DNA of 64,000 bases, from the NCBI RefSeq assembly GCF_014696065.1, contig NZ_JACJPL010000031.1, forward strand, positions 434,001 to 498,000. Reading direction: 5' to 3'. Shown here piece after piece: positions 1 to 8,774 of the stretch. The notes beneath the pieces were generated by a model. That model was given only the letters and a program-made list of their open reading frames with translations. It ran no database searches and was not told the origin of the DNA. Both the position numbers and the translations under genes were made by a program. The first letter of the stretch is position 1, and each line of letters starts with the position of its first letter. The DNA comes from Leptolyngbya sp. FACHB-261. GTDB taxonomy: Bacteria; Cyanobacteriota; Cyanobacteriia; FACHB-261.

Positions 1-1
1 T

Positions 2-2557
2 TTTGGCAACCACGAATTTGATTTAGGAACGTCAACCATTCAGTCGCTAATCGTTCCTAGTGGCAGTTACGCTGGAGCCCGATTCCCCTATCTCAGCAGC
101 AATTTAGACTTCAGCGGTGATGCCAATTTGCGCAACCGTGTGGTTGTTGACGGCCAAGATTTCACCACCATTACTGCTGCCAATTCCGGTCGAATTTCTG
201 GCAGCGCTGTAATCACAGTCAACGGTCAGCGCATTGGTTTAGTGGGTGCAACTACACCGACCTTGCCCTCAATTTCGTCGCCCGGTCCCGGCGTTGGCGT
301 TACCCCTTCTCCATTTGCCAGCACACCAACACCGCAGCAACTGGATGCGCTGGCAGCTGAGATCCAATCTTCGGTCAATGCCTTAACAGCCACCGGCATC
401 AATAAAGTGATCGTGCTGGCTCACATGCAGCAACTCTTTATTGAACGGGAATTGGCAAAACGGCTGAGAGATGTCGATGTCGTGATTGCGGGAGGTTCAC
501 ACACCCTGCTACCCGACAGCACTGATCGGCTCAGACCTGGAGATACAGCTCCCGCTGGCATCGCTTATCCAATTGTCGAAACATCACCCACGGGTCCCGT
601 TTTAGTTGTCAATACAGCTGCCAATTACACCTATGTGGGTCGCCTAGTTGCTGAGTTTGATGATGCTGGACAGATCAATGTCAACAACTTGAATCCGGCA
701 ATTAATGGCGCCTATGCCACCGATGCTGCTAGCGTTGCAGCTCTGACTGCGCTTAACTTGGCTGGCGGTGCAACAGCAACCCCGGATCCAGAAGTCGTGG
801 CAATTACCAATGCCTTGCGGTCGGTCATTGTTGCTAAAGATAGCAATATTTTCGGCAGCACCAATGTTTTTCTTAATGGCACTCGTGATGATGTTCGCAC
901 CCAAGAAACCAACTTGGGTAACGTAACCGCAGACGCCAGTTTATTTGCCGCTCGACAAACCGATCCTAGCGTCGTCATTGCCCTCAAAAATGGTGGCGGT
1001 ATTCGCGATAATATTGGCACGGTACAAGCGGCTCCCGGCTCGACCAATCCCAATGACTTCATCAGGCTGCCTCCCCCTGCTAACCCATTAGCAGGCAAAA
1101 CAGAAGGACAGCTTTCTCAACTGGATATTGAGAACTCTTTGCGGTTCAACAACAGCTTGAGCTTGGTGACGGTTAGCGCGCAGCAGTTGCTGCAACTAAT
1201 TGAGCATGGCGTTGCAGATACAGGCCCCGGACGAACTCCTGGTCGGTTCCCGCAAGTGGGTGGCATGGCTTTTAGTTTCGATGCCAATCGGCCTGCTGGT
1301 GATCGAGTGTTGTCGCTCGCCATCAAAGACGAGAATGGCAGAACGTTGGATGTCGTCGCCGATGGCGGCGAGTTGCTGGGCGATCCGAACCGAACTTTCC
1401 GCATGGTCACCTTGGGCTTTTTGGCCAGTGGCGGCGATGGTTATCCATTTCCAACCACGGGTCTCAATCGGGTTGATTTAGGGCCTGCATCCGGGGGTAC
1501 TTTCACCACACCGGGAACCGAACAAAAGGCCTTTGCTGATTATGCAAGAGCCCGTTTCAACACCACATCATTTAATGTCGCTGATGTCGGTCCCGCTCAA
1601 GACACGCGTATTCAAAACCTGAGCGCCCGAACCGATACTGTCTTTAATGACGCTATCCGAGGCAATGCTGGCAATAACAATCTGTCTGGCAACGCTCGAA
1701 GCAACATCATTTTGGGGCGGGCAGGTAATGACCAACTGAATGGCTTGGCGGGGGACGACGACTTGTTTGGGGGTGCTGGCAATGACCGGCTATTTGCAGG
1801 AGCGGGCAGGGACCGTTTAAGCGGCGACATTGGCAACGACCGTTTGCTGGGTGATTTGGGCAACGACGTTCTTGAAGGTGGTCTGGGAGTTGACTTCTTG
1901 TTGGCTGGCGCTGGCAATGACCGGATAACTGGCGGTTCAGGCGCCGACAATTTGAATGGCGGTGCAGGATTTGATGTTGCCAGCTACCGCAATTCCAGCA
2001 CTAGGGTGAATGTCAATCTCTTCACGAGTCAAGGGACTGGCGGTGATGCGCAAGGCGACCAGTTGCAAGCCATCGAGTTTTTGGAAGGGTCTTTTCTTGC
2101 TGATACCTTAGTCGGCAGTGCGAGAGCGAATGTGCTCAGTGGCTTGGCTAGCGACGACCTGCTCAACGGGGGTGCTGGCATCGACCGCCTCATTGGTGGG
2201 GCTGGTAACGACCACCTGCTGGGTGGGACCGGTCGCGATGTGCTCTTCGGTGAGGCGGGGGACGATACGTTGGTCGGCGGTGCTGGTCCAGACCGGTTAG
2301 TGGGCGGATCGGGCAGCGATCGCTTTGTAGCTGCCCTTGGTGCTGGAGCGGACACAATCATAGACTTTACGGACGGCCAAGATCTCATTGCCTTATCTGC
2401 CGGTCTACAGTTTGGGCAATTGACGATCAGTCAGGGTACAGGAGCCACTCAGAACAACACGCTGATTCGGGCCAATGGTGCCAGCACCGAGCTGCTAGCA
2501 GTTTTAGTGGGAGTCCAGGCAAATCTAATTACCGCAGCTGACTTCGTTACTGCTTAA
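2..2557 (+). CDS. 5'-nucleotidase/metallophosphoesterase with C-terminal RTX calcium-binding repeats (5' partial)
   Basis: The reading frame is open to the left edge, so the N-terminus is missing. The first visible residues are FGNHEFDLG, the GNHE(F)D metal-binding motif of UshA/5'-nucleotidase-type metallophosphoesterases. A 5'-nucleotidase C-terminal domain follows at visible residues of about 270 to 490, with KNGGGIRDNI, an NSL/L.LVTVSAQQLLQ segment and a GGDGYPFP segment that fit the substrate-binding half. Two blocks of glycine/aspartate-rich nonapeptides (GGAGNDRL type) are encoded at about 1662-1980 and 2113-2325. These are typical calcium-binding RTX repeats of proteins exported by type I secretion. 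The last 70 or so residues (IIDFTDGQDLIAL) resemble the usual RTX tail. The role is probably extracellular release of phosphate from nucleotides or other organophosphates. The family assignment is firm; the substrate is inferred. Confidence 0.9.
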   Translation, partial: FGNHEFDLGTSTIQSLIVPSGSYAGARFPYLSSNLDFSGDANLRNRVVVDGQDFTTITAANSGRISGSAVITVNGQRIGLVGATTPTLPSISSPGPGVGVTPSPFASTPTPQQLDALAAEIQSSVNALTATGINKVIVLAHMQQLFIERELAKRLRDVDVVIAGGSHTLLPDSTDRLRPGDTAPAGIAYPIVETSPTGPVLVVNTAANYTYVGRLVAEFDDAGQINVNNLNPAINGAYATDAASVAALTALNLAGGATATPDPEVVAITNALRSVIVAKDSNIFGSTNVFLNGTRDDVRTQETNLGNVTADASLFAARQTDPSVVIALKNGGGIRDNIGTVQAAPGSTNPNDFIRLPPPANPLAGKTEGQLSQLDIENSLRFNNSLSLVTVSAQQLLQLIEHGVADTGPGRTPGRFPQVGGMAFSFDANRPAGDRVLSLAIKDENGRTLDVVADGGELLGDPNRTFRMVTLGFLASGGDGYPFPTTGLNRVDLGPASGGTFTTPGTEQKAFADYARARFNTTSFNVADVGPAQDTRIQNLSARTDTVFNDAIRGNAGNNNLSGNARSNIILGRAGNDQLNGLAGDDDLFGGAGNDRLFAGAGRDRLSGDIGNDRLLGDLGNDVLEGGLGVDFLLAGAGNDRITGGSGADNLNGGAGFDVASYRNSSTRVNVNLFTSQGTGGDAQGDQLQAIEFLEGSFLADTLVGSARANVLSGLASDDLLNGGAGIDRLIGGAGNDHLLGGTGRDVLFGEAGDDTLVGGAGPDRLVGGSGSDRFVAALGAGADTIIDFTDGQDLIALSAGLQFGQLTISQGTGATQNNTLIRANGASTELLAVLVGVQANLITAADFVTA
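1662..2325 (+). repeat. Coding repeats: two blocks of RTX nonapeptides
   Basis: Degenerate 27-base units encode GGxGxDxLx-type nonapeptides. A roughly 130-base non-repeat spacer (about 1981-2112) divides them into two blocks. They belong to the nucleotidase/RTX protein. Confidence 0.85.
2316..2323. repeat. HIP1 octamer GCGATCGC
   Basis: A perfect copy of the highly iterated palindrome typical of many cyanobacterial genomes, here inside a coding region. Confidence 0.8.
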
Positions 2558-2605
2558 CCGGCCTGCCAGAGTAGGGCGCCACTAAGGCTACAGTCAGGCA
2601 GACCT

Positions 2606-2644
2606 GCCTGTGCAGCTTCTGGAATTCCCAGAAGCTGCACAGGC
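2606..2644. terminator. Perfect 17-bp inverted repeat downstream of the RTX gene
   Basis: The arms 2606-2622 and 2628-2644 are exactly complementary around a 5-base loop, about 50 bases after the stop of the nucleotidase gene. The pairing would make a very stable hairpin. There is no clear T-run after it on the plus strand, so it may stabilise the 3' end of the mRNA or act as a weak terminator. Confidence 0.55.
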
Positions 2645-2908
2645 AAATTTACTTGAGTTCGAACTCAGATTCGCTCTTAAGTCGCATTTACAGTCACTCA
2701 AGAAGATGTATCTTCAGAAGCCAACCTCGGAGCCAGAGAGCCAGCTGGAGGCCATGAGCAAATACTTGAAGCACCTACCCAAACAGGTTAAGATGCGGTT
2801 AAGAAAAAATGCTAAGTGCGAACAGACCGTAGCGTACAGATCTCTGGGCAACTAGGACTCTGAGCTACCTGCTGCCGAGGCGATGCATAAAGTTTAAAGA
2901 GGGTTTCT
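2645..2908. other. Intergenic region
   Basis: Together with the hairpin this fills the gap 2558-2908. An open frame runs through it, but its only long form starts inside the hairpin and it has no recognisable domain. I see no convincing gene. Confidence 0.4.
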
Positions 2909-3151
2909 ATGAACGACCATTCTGACTTTTTGTGCCCCCGTAGCCGTTACTACGGTCAGGTCAAGGCCGAGAATTTGGTTTTCAATGCCAATCTGCAGGA
3001 GTTTTCCCATCGGGTGAGCATTATCTGCTCTCTAGAAACCGGTGGCAAAATCACACCAGAAGAGTCCTATCGGCAGATCAAGACGCTTTGGAAACAGCTA
3101 AAGCAGAGTAAGAAGCAACTGGGCATTGGCATATCTTCCGCCAACCCTTAA
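2909..3151 (+). CDS. Small conserved cyanobacterial protein (DUF7219-like)
   Basis: An 80-residue soluble protein. The ATG start is preceded by an AGAGGG ribosome binding site. The core, with PRSRYYGQVKAENLVFNANL followed by ETGGKI and YRQIKTLWKQLKQSKKQL, matches my memory of a short family found across cyanobacteria and annotated DUF7219; this was not checked. The C-terminal half is predicted to be helical and Lys-rich. No catalytic motif is visible. Its neighbours (an RTX enzyme upstream, membrane proteins on the other strand) give no functional hint, and the function is unknown. Confidence 0.7.
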   Translation: MNDHSDFLCPRSRYYGQVKAENLVFNANLQEFSHRVSIICSLETGGKITPEESYRQIKTLWKQLKQSKKQLGIGISSANP

Positions 3152-3174
3152 TCTAGACCAAGAATTTAGGCAAG

Positions 3175-3291
3175 CTAGAACAGCAGCGCCATACCTAAGC
3201 CAGCGAGTAGTAGCACGACTCCTAAAGGATCACTGGTCGTGGCCAGAAGATACGCCCCTAACGCCAACATGACCCAACCTGCTACCTTCAT
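3175..3291 (-). CDS. Short hydrophobic membrane peptide, 38 residues
   Basis: Starting from the ATG at 3291, which has a GGGGA-type ribosome binding site upstream, the product is 38 residues and almost entirely hydrophobic (VMLALGAYLLATT, then VVLLLAGLGMALLF). It could form a helical hairpin in the membrane. A longer frame exists upstream but its extra residues look non-coding. It precedes nothing obvious on the same strand, and no function can be assigned. It could be a chance ORF, but the two clean hydrophobic stretches and the ribosome binding site favour a real small gene. Confidence 0.45.
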   Translation of the reverse strand: MKVAGWVMLALGAYLLATTSDPLGVVLLLAGLGMALLF

Positions 3292-3430
3292 TGTTGATTC
3301 CCCAATTCCTCTAGTCACCCCTTGAGCGTTAAGCCTACTCCGCCAAGAGACACTTTGGTTCCCCCCCCTGGCTGAGCAGGTTTGGAGGCTTTGCCACATA
3401 GCAGACTACCCCTAACCAGGTTCTAGGCAG

Positions 3431-3856
3431 TTATGGGTGAGCAGTTGGCTTGCGTGGAGCTTCCAGTTTGGGTTGTGTGCTGTTTTTGCGCCAAAGCACC
3501 AGGGGCATAGTGAGAGTTCCTAACCCTATCACTACAGCTGTCACAATCCAGATCAACAAACGGCTGGGCTGGTAATCGCTACGCTCAATTTGCTCAAAAA
3601 CCTGGTTGTAGCGCCAAGCGGCTAGGGCAATTAAAGCAACTCCAGCAATAACCAGACTGATGCCGAGACCTCGCGCTCCCAAGGTATGCGAATTGCCATC
3701 ACTCGCGGTGGTCAGATTGACTTGCAGCTCCTGAAGGAACAGACCAAAGCGGGCAATGGCAAAGCCAAAACCGATCAGGGTAACTGAGGTCCGTAACCAA
3801 GCTAAGAAGGTACGCTCATTAGCTTGATGCTCGCGTTGACGGTCAATCTTAGTCAT
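3431..3856 (-). CDS. DUF202 family membrane protein (YidH-like)
   Basis: About 141 residues. The N-terminal signature QREHQANERTFLAWLRTSVTLIGFGFAIARFG is typical of the DUF202/YidH family of small inner-membrane proteins. Three membrane segments are visible: one in the signature, one at LGISLVIAGVALIALAAW and one at LLIWIVTAVVIGLGTLTMPLVLW. The ATG at 3856 was preferred to a GTG three codons upstream. The gene lies about 65 bases downstream of an MFS transporter gene on the same strand and may be co-transcribed with it. The physiological role of the family is not established. Confidence 0.85.
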   Translation of the reverse strand: MTKIDRQREHQANERTFLAWLRTSVTLIGFGFAIARFGLFLQELQVNLTTASDGNSHTLGARGLGISLVIAGVALIALAAWRYNQVFEQIERSDYQPSRLLIWIVTAVVIGLGTLTMPLVLWRKNSTQPKLEAPRKPTAHP

Positions 3857-3923
3857 GCTGCTCACCCTGTTCGGTTGTTAAGTTTTGCCGCTATCAGCCA
3901 TCACGGTAGTAGTCACGTAGGCT

Positions 3924-5138
3924 TCACTGCTGACCTACAGCAGGTCGAAACACCCAGAGCAGAACTGCTGCGGCTACTGCAAAAATGCTGCCAATGGCGA
4001 AGGTCGCACCTGAGCCAAAATGTTGCCACAAGCTACCTGCTAGCAAACTAGCTGGCAACAGGGCTACCCCAACTGCCAGGTTGAGAAAGCCCAAGGCCGT
4101 CCCTCGCAAGTCTCCAGGCACTCGATCTGCTACCAGTGCCAGCAGCACTCCCTGGCTCAAGCCTAAGTGCAAGCCGTAGAGCGCGAACAAGCCCCAAACT
4201 TGCCAGGGGCTTTGGGCTACAGCAAAGCCCAAATAAACCAAGGCGTAGAGGAGGAATCCGGCCACCAACAGCCCGACGCGTCCCAGGCGATCAGAGAGAA
4301 CTCCTACTGGATAAGCGCTAGCGGCATAGGCTAAGTTCACCACGACCAGCCCCAGAGGCACTAGGGGGGTTGCGATTCCAAGTTGTTCCGCCTTCAACAG
4401 CAAAAATGCATCACTGGAATTGCCTAGATTAAATAGAAGTGCCACCCCCAGTAGCAACCAGTAGGCTCCTTGCAAACGGCGCAAAGAATGCCAATGCAAA
4501 GGCTGAGTGCGCCGTTGCCCCGCTCCCGGCTCAAGTTGGTATTTCTGGTTCTGGGGCTCACGCACACCCGCTGCCAACAACACAACGGCCAAGACACCGG
4601 GAATCAAGGCAGCCCAGAACACCCAACGAAGTTTGCCACCCCAGGCCAGCATTAGAGCTGAAGCGATCAAAGGCCCTAAAAATGCCCCGATTGAATCCAG
4701 AGACTGACGCAGACCATAAGCTGCACCCCGCAAAGCAGGAGGTGTTGTATCAGCAACCAAGGCATCGCGGGGAGCAACTCGAATGCCTTTACCAACCCGA
4801 TCGCCAAAGCGAGCTGCTAAAACCCAGGCAGGAGTGGTAGCTAAAGCAAACAAGGGCTTGACCAGCGTAGACAGGCCATAGCCCAGCACAAGCAGGTTCT
4901 TGCGCTGTCCCAAATAGTCGCTCAAAGCGCCCGAGAAAATCTTCACCACCGAAGCAGTCGCCTCAGCCGTGCCCTCAATCAGTCCCACCGTCAGGGTCCC
5001 CGCCCCCAGGCTTGAGACCAGAAACAGCGGCAGTAAGGAGTGAATCATCTCCGAACTGATATCGTTCAGCAAACTGCCAAATCCAAGAACCCAGACATTC
5101 TGAGGAATTCCTTGGGGAACTTTCACAGGTCGCGCCAC
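3924..5138 (-). CDS. Major facilitator superfamily transporter
   Basis: A 404-residue, 12-helix membrane protein with a GTG start. The N-terminal half carries SEMIHSLLPLFLVSSLGAG, the loop DYLGQRKNLLVLGYGLS and RFGDRVGKGIRVAPRDALVAD. The central GKGIR.APRDAL motif is shared by a group of MFS proteins often found in bacteria and annotated only as MFS transporters; some relatives confer drug or metal tolerance. The second loop between helices 8 and 9 (GVLSDRLGRVGLLV) is the usual MFS motif. The gene is divergent from the lipoprotein-sppA pair with only about 40 bases between, so promoters must be compact there. Substrate unknown. Confidence 0.85.
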   Translation of the reverse strand: MARPVKVPQGIPQNVWVLGFGSLLNDISSEMIHSLLPLFLVSSLGAGTLTVGLIEGTAEATASVVKIFSGALSDYLGQRKNLLVLGYGLSTLVKPLFALATTPAWVLAARFGDRVGKGIRVAPRDALVADTTPPALRGAAYGLRQSLDSIGAFLGPLIASALMLAWGGKLRWVFWAALIPGVLAVVLLAAGVREPQNQKYQLEPGAGQRRTQPLHWHSLRRLQGAYWLLLGVALLFNLGNSSDAFLLLKAEQLGIATPLVPLGLVVVNLAYAASAYPVGVLSDRLGRVGLLVAGFLLYALVYLGFAVAQSPWQVWGLFALYGLHLGLSQGVLLALVADRVPGDLRGTALGFLNLAVGVALLPASLLAGSLWQHFGSGATFAIGSIFAVAAAVLLWVFRPAVGQQ

Positions 5139-5178
5139 AGTAGAATAGATTCAATCAGATTACAGATTGTTACAGCTC

Positions 5179-5595
5179 ATGGGGCAATTCCTTCGACCCT
5201 GGCGTTCCTGGCTCACCCGGTTACTGACCCTGATGGTGGTTGGGGTACTGTGTATGGGTTGCGCCTCAGACCGCAACCCGAGCGCTGTCCGTCGTCCTGT
5301 TCAGCCAGCCAATGGAGCAGCAATGCTCAGTGGCTCTAAGTTGGGTATCGACTGGTTGGAGGCGGCACCAGAGTCTAAGGTTGCCTTTTGCACTGAAGCG
5401 ATCAGTGCCTTCCGTGGGTCTGCTGCCCAAAGTTACATCATCAGTGCTGGCGTTCAGAGTCTAAATCCTGAAAGCTTCTGCTATCGCCTCGATCAGTATT
5501 TCGCAATCGAAGAAAACCAGGCGCAGCGATTAGAGTCTGCGGCGGCGATCGCCCCCATCCTGTTTGCGGATACTCCCAATCCTTTTACTTCCTGA
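5179..5595 (+). CDS. Putative lipoprotein of unknown function
   Basis: Starting from the ATG at 5179 (a TTG at 5167 is possible), the protein is about 138 residues. It begins with a basic-hydrophobic signal ending in the lipobox LCMGC, so the cysteine is expected to be lipidated. The mature part is unfamiliar: a Pro/Ala-rich linker, then a segment with two further cysteines (VAFCTEAI, ESFCYRLD) and an acidic tail. The stop is 12 bases before the sppA start, so the two genes are likely one operon. A link with SppA, which degrades signal peptides, is only suggested by proximity. A HIP1 palindrome lies inside the gene. Confidence 0.65.
   Translation: MGQFLRPWRSWLTRLLTLMVVGVLCMGCASDRNPSAVRRPVQPANGAAMLSGSKLGIDWLEAAPESKVAFCTEAISAFRGSAAQSYIISAGVQSLNPESFCYRLDQYFAIEENQAQRLESAAAIAPILFADTPNPFTS
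5545..5552. repeat. HIP1 octamer GCGATCGC
   Basis: Perfect copy inside the lipoprotein gene. Confidence 0.8.
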
Positions 5596-5607
5596 TGACC
5601 TGTTCCT

Positions 5608-6408
5608 ATGCCCTGGCCTTTTAACAAACGCCGCAACGCGATTGCTCGAATTGAAGTTTCGGGTGCCATTGGTGGCAAAACCCGCAAAGACGTGCTGGGA
5701 TTTCTAAAGTTGGTCGAAGAGCGCAAGTTCCCAGCCCTAGTACTGCGCATTGATAGCCCTGGTGGCACAGTGGGCGACTCTCAAGAGATCTATACTGCCT
5801 TTAAAAAGCTGCGAGATAAGGTCAAAATCGTCGCCAGTTTTGGCAATATTTCTGCTTCCGGTGGCGTTTACATCGGCATGGGAGCGCCGCATATCATAGC
5901 GAACCCCGGCACGATTACTGGCAGCATTGGCGTCATCTTACGGGGCAATAATATTGAACGATTATTAGATCGAGTCGGTGTATCGTTCAAGGTCATTAAA
6001 TCCGGTCCTTATAAAGACATCCTGGCCTTTGATCGAGAACTAACAGAACCGGAGAAGAATATCCTTCAAGATCTAATTGATGTCAGTTATCGCCAGTTTG
6101 TACGCACAGTTGCGGAGGCCCGAAACCTCACCGAAGATGCAGTCCGAGCCTTTGCCGATGGCCGCATCTTCACAGGCGAGCAAGCCCTGGACCTGGGTGT
6201 TGTCGATCGCCTCGGCACTGAAGAAGATGCTCGTCGCTGGGCAGCTGAGCTGGCCGGTTTAGACCCCGAAAAAGCCAAGTTTGTCGATCTTAGATCCCCC
6301 AAACCCTTTTTCTCCCGCTTAGTTCCTGGCTCTGCTGATGCCTTAATGAACTGGACCGAATTCGAACTGAGCACGAATGGTCAACCGCTGTGGATGTTCC
6401 GGCCCTAG
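5608..6408 (+). CDS. sppA: Signal peptide peptidase SppA, short form (peptidase family S49)
   Basis: A 266-residue protein with the S49 fold markers: LVLRIDSPGGTVGDSQE (residues 45-60), then GNISASGGVYIGMGA, where Ser84 of the ASGG motif is the expected nucleophile, ITGSIGVI at 103-110, and KSGPYKD at 131-137 carrying the expected general-base lysine. The length fits the single-domain (short) SppA form rather than the tandem long form. No convincing N-terminal membrane helix is seen, so membrane association is uncertain. SppA clears signal peptides and misfolded membrane fragments; in cyanobacteria, homologues have also been connected with acclimation of light harvesting. It follows a lipoprotein gene by 12 bases and ends before a bidirectional hairpin. 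Confidence 0.9.
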   Translation: MPWPFNKRRNAIARIEVSGAIGGKTRKDVLGFLKLVEERKFPALVLRIDSPGGTVGDSQEIYTAFKKLRDKVKIVASFGNISASGGVYIGMGAPHIIANPGTITGSIGVILRGNNIERLLDRVGVSFKVIKSGPYKDILAFDRELTEPEKNILQDLIDVSYRQFVRTVAEARNLTEDAVRAFADGRIFTGEQALDLGVVDRLGTEEDARRWAAELAGLDPEKAKFVDLRSPKPFFSRLVPGSADALMNWTEFELSTNGQPLWMFRP

Positions 6409-6461
6409 CGGCTAGTTAATGCACAGCAGGTTTCACTGTAAAGAGTGAGCATACATCATAA

Positions 6462-6496
6462 AAGGAGAGCTATCTCGATTTGGGATAGCTCTCCTT
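6462..6496. terminator. Bidirectional hairpin terminator between convergent genes
   Basis: 13-base arms at 6462-6474 and 6484-6496 are perfectly complementary. Read from the minus strand the stem is followed by TTTTATG, giving a short U-run. It lies between sppA (+) and a hypothetical gene (-). Confidence 0.75.
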
Positions 6497-6591
6497 CTAT
6501 GGATTAGCCTTATTTAAGATTTGTTTTGAATCGTGCAAATTAAGCTGCGCAAATTAAACCATCTACTGCCACTTCTACTGGCAGCTACTCT

Positions 6592-6882
6592 CTATCGTTT
6601 TAGAGCGGCTTGCAATCTTCGCGTTCCCATATCAAGCGACCTGGTCGCTGGTTGCTGGGAGCTTTCGGGCTCGCTTGAGTTCTGATGGGCAACAAAATAA
6701 GAACAGCCATCTTGAACACCAAGAGTGAACTCTCGGGAAATCATCATCCATTCAAATAAATTTTGATAATCTAAGCTGCTAGTGTCGTCAAGGCCGCAGA
6801 GTTTCTTGCCACAGTGATAACCTACGTTAAATCCTTGTTCGTAGATCTCTCTCTGACCTTGGGAAAATCTTGTCTTGTCCAT
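6592..6882 (-). CDS. Hypothetical protein, 96 residues
   Basis: ATG start at 6882. The protein is polar and mostly helical, with a middle section containing two cysteines (GYHCGKKLCGLDD), an aromatic stretch (NLFEWMMISREFTLGVQDGCSYF) and a charged, Ser-rich tail. No known domain is recognised. No good ribosome binding site is visible. It converges on sppA with a shared terminator between them. It may be lineage-restricted. The closed frame and natural composition support coding, but confidence is moderate. Confidence 0.5.
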   Translation of the reverse strand: MDKTRFSQGQREIYEQGFNVGYHCGKKLCGLDDTSSLDYQNLFEWMMISREFTLGVQDGCSYFVAHQNSSEPESSQQPATRSLDMGTRRLQAALKR

Positions 6883-6930
6883 GGTAAATCTATGGTTAGA
6901 GCAATAACTTTAAATACTTGGTTTTTAGCT

Positions 6931-7113
6931 TTATCTGACTGACGGGATAGCTGCTAGTTTTTGAATGCTAGAGTCAGACTCAGCCTTACCATTAATTGCT
7001 TGGGCTTGAACATTGCCTTGGCTCAACACAACCCAAAGTAGAAAATAAGAAACACCGACCGCATTCACTACAGCTAACAACGAGAGGCAACAAAAGAGAG
7101 TAATTCTTTTCAC
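6931..7113 (-). CDS. Hypothetical small exported or membrane protein, 60 residues
   Basis: GTG start at 7113. The N-terminus is a basic residue pair and a long hydrophobic segment (about residues 5-30, ending in LLWVVLSQGNVQAQA), which looks like a signal peptide with an AQA-type cleavage site or a signal anchor. Only about 25 polar residues follow. No domain recognised. It lies about 50 bases upstream of the 96-residue hypothetical on the same strand. Confidence 0.4.
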   Translation of the reverse strand: MKRITLFCCLSLLAVVNAVGVSYFLLWVVLSQGNVQAQAINGKAESDSSIQKLAAIPSVR

Positions 7114-7397
7114 GGCGATGCTTTCAATAACCTACTAATAAATAAGATGCCCCTGTGCCCAAGGTCTGTTCTAACTAGGAACCCAAGTTCATAGATCATT
7201 TATAGGATCATTTATAGAAGAAACATGTTTGAATGCCTTCAGCAACTGGAGTTAGCAATCGAGGCTGGCAGCTTAGGTTTGGTCTTTTGAGTTTGAGACT
7301 TGTTAACCTAGAGTTTGACCACCCGAAAACTACTTTAATTGAGGGCTAATCAAGCCCAAATTCAAGCTTGGCATCAGTAAATATTCGAATAGCAAAC

Positions 7398-8402
7398 ATG
7401 GCGACTGTCCGTCAACGCGTCGATTCAATGCCCGAAAGTCGCTCTGAACCAGAAACAGGGCATTTAGCTCAGATCCAGATCCCACCCGTAGCACCAGAGG
7501 ACTCGGGAGAACGTCTGGACCGTTGGCTCGCTGAGCAATTGCCTGATCTCTCTCGGTCCCGCATCCAGAAACTGATCGAGCAGGGGCAGGTCCGGCTCAA
7601 TGGGCAGGTCTGTAACAAAAAAGACTTGGTGCAGGTAGGCGATCAGGTTGACCTGAGCTTGCCTGAGCCTGAGCCTCTGGCAATTGAGCCAGAAACCATG
7701 CCTCTGAGTATTCTCTATGAAGATGATCAACTATTAGTAATCGATAAACCAGTGGGTCTCGTCGTTCATCCAGCACCTGGCCACAGCTCTGGCACGCTGG
7801 TCAACGGCCTGTTGGCTCACTGTCAAGATTCGCTCTCCGGCATTGGCGGGGTCCAGCGTCCCGGTATTGTGCATCGGTTAGATCGGGATACTACAGGTGT
7901 GATGGTGGTAGCTAAAACAGACGCAGCCCACCGCAGCCTCCAAGCTCAGATTCAGGCGAAAACAGCCCGGCGCGAGTATCTAGGTGTCATTTATGGCTGC
8001 CCCCGAACAGAAGCGGGCAGCGTGAGTGCTCCACTAGGCAGGCACCCTGTGGACCGTAAGAAAATGGCTGTGGTCCCTGAAGCGGAAGGCGGACGTCAGG
8101 CGGTGACCCACTGGCGAATTCAAGAACGGTTGGGGAACTACACGCTGCTGCACTTTGACTTGGAGACTGGTAGAACCCATCAAATTCGGGTTCACGCTGC
8201 TTATATGGGGCACCCGATTGTTGGTGACCCCGTTTACGCCTCCGGCAAAACGCTTGGCGTTAACCTGCCAGGTCAGGCCCTCCATGCTTGGCGCTTGAGC
8301 TTTCAACATCCCACTACTCGGGAGGCTCTGAGTTTTGAGGCTCCCTTACCAGGGCCATTTCTCACCCTGCTCCAAGTGCTTCGGCAGCGTTCAAGCTTCT
8401 AA
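7398..8402 (+). CDS. RluA/RluD-family 23S rRNA pseudouridine synthase
   Basis: About 334 residues from the ATG at 7398; TTG 7368 and ATG 7428 are alternative starts and no ribosome binding site decides. An S4 RNA-binding domain comes first (GERLDRWLAEQLPDLSRSRI, QVRLNGQVCNKKDLVQVGD), followed by the catalytic domain with ILYEDDQLLVIDKPVGLVVHP and the family motif HRLDRDTTG, whose aspartate attacks the target uridine. The later block GRTHQIRVHAAYMGHPIVGD is also characteristic. Domain order and length match RluD-type enzymes that modify helix 69 of 23S rRNA, although RluC-like specificity cannot be excluded. The gene stands alone upstream of the phycocyanin operon. Confidence 0.93.
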   Translation: MATVRQRVDSMPESRSEPETGHLAQIQIPPVAPEDSGERLDRWLAEQLPDLSRSRIQKLIEQGQVRLNGQVCNKKDLVQVGDQVDLSLPEPEPLAIEPETMPLSILYEDDQLLVIDKPVGLVVHPAPGHSSGTLVNGLLAHCQDSLSGIGGVQRPGIVHRLDRDTTGVMVVAKTDAAHRSLQAQIQAKTARREYLGVIYGCPRTEAGSVSAPLGRHPVDRKKMAVVPEAEGGRQAVTHWRIQERLGNYTLLHFDLETGRTHQIRVHAAYMGHPIVGDPVYASGKTLGVNLPGQALHAWRLSFQHPTTREALSFEAPLPGPFLTLLQVLRQRSSF

Positions 8403-8711
8403 ATCGAGGGGAAATTAGAAGTAGCTATGTAAAGTTGAGGCTGTCACGGTTATAAAACTTCAAGCAAACAGCCCAGTTCTTCAACCTCTCGGTGGAGAGC
8501 CAAAACGAGAGCATTAGGCGAATCGGCAGGATTCTTAAGAAAGCCTAAGCGTGGGCAAGCCTTCTTGATACGCTTTTACAAAGCTTAGTATTTAGACCTA
8601 AAACTGGGGTTCTAAAGCACTCAAAGCCTTGATTTGTACGGCCTCCGCTAAAAGTTTGCAACAGTCGACACCTTTTTACCATTCTTAATAAATAAATGCT
8701 TGAGGGCATTG

Positions 8712-8717
8712 TATAAA
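8712..8717 (+). promoter_or_regulatory. Candidate -10 element for the cpc operon
   Basis: TATAAA, with no matching TTGACA at normal spacing. If used, transcription would begin near 8725 and leave a leader of about 300 nt. This is inference only. Confidence 0.25.
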
Positions 8718-8721
8718 GAGA

Positions 8722-8774
8722 ACCTGAAGGCGGTGCTCACAGGCGCAAGCTGAGATGTACAAGGCCTTTCAGGT
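8722..8774 (+). promoter_or_regulatory. Imperfect stem-loop in the cpc leader
   Basis: ACCTGAAGGC at 8722-8731 pairs with GCCTTTCAGGT at 8764-8774 with one bulged base, enclosing a loop of about 30 bases. It would sit at the very 5' end of a leader transcribed from the candidate -10 element. Confidence 0.35.

Noticed and set aside
2610-2855. 81-codon open frame after the RTX gene
   Set aside because: Its only long start lies inside the stem of a perfect inverted repeat, and there is no recognisable motif or ribosome binding site.
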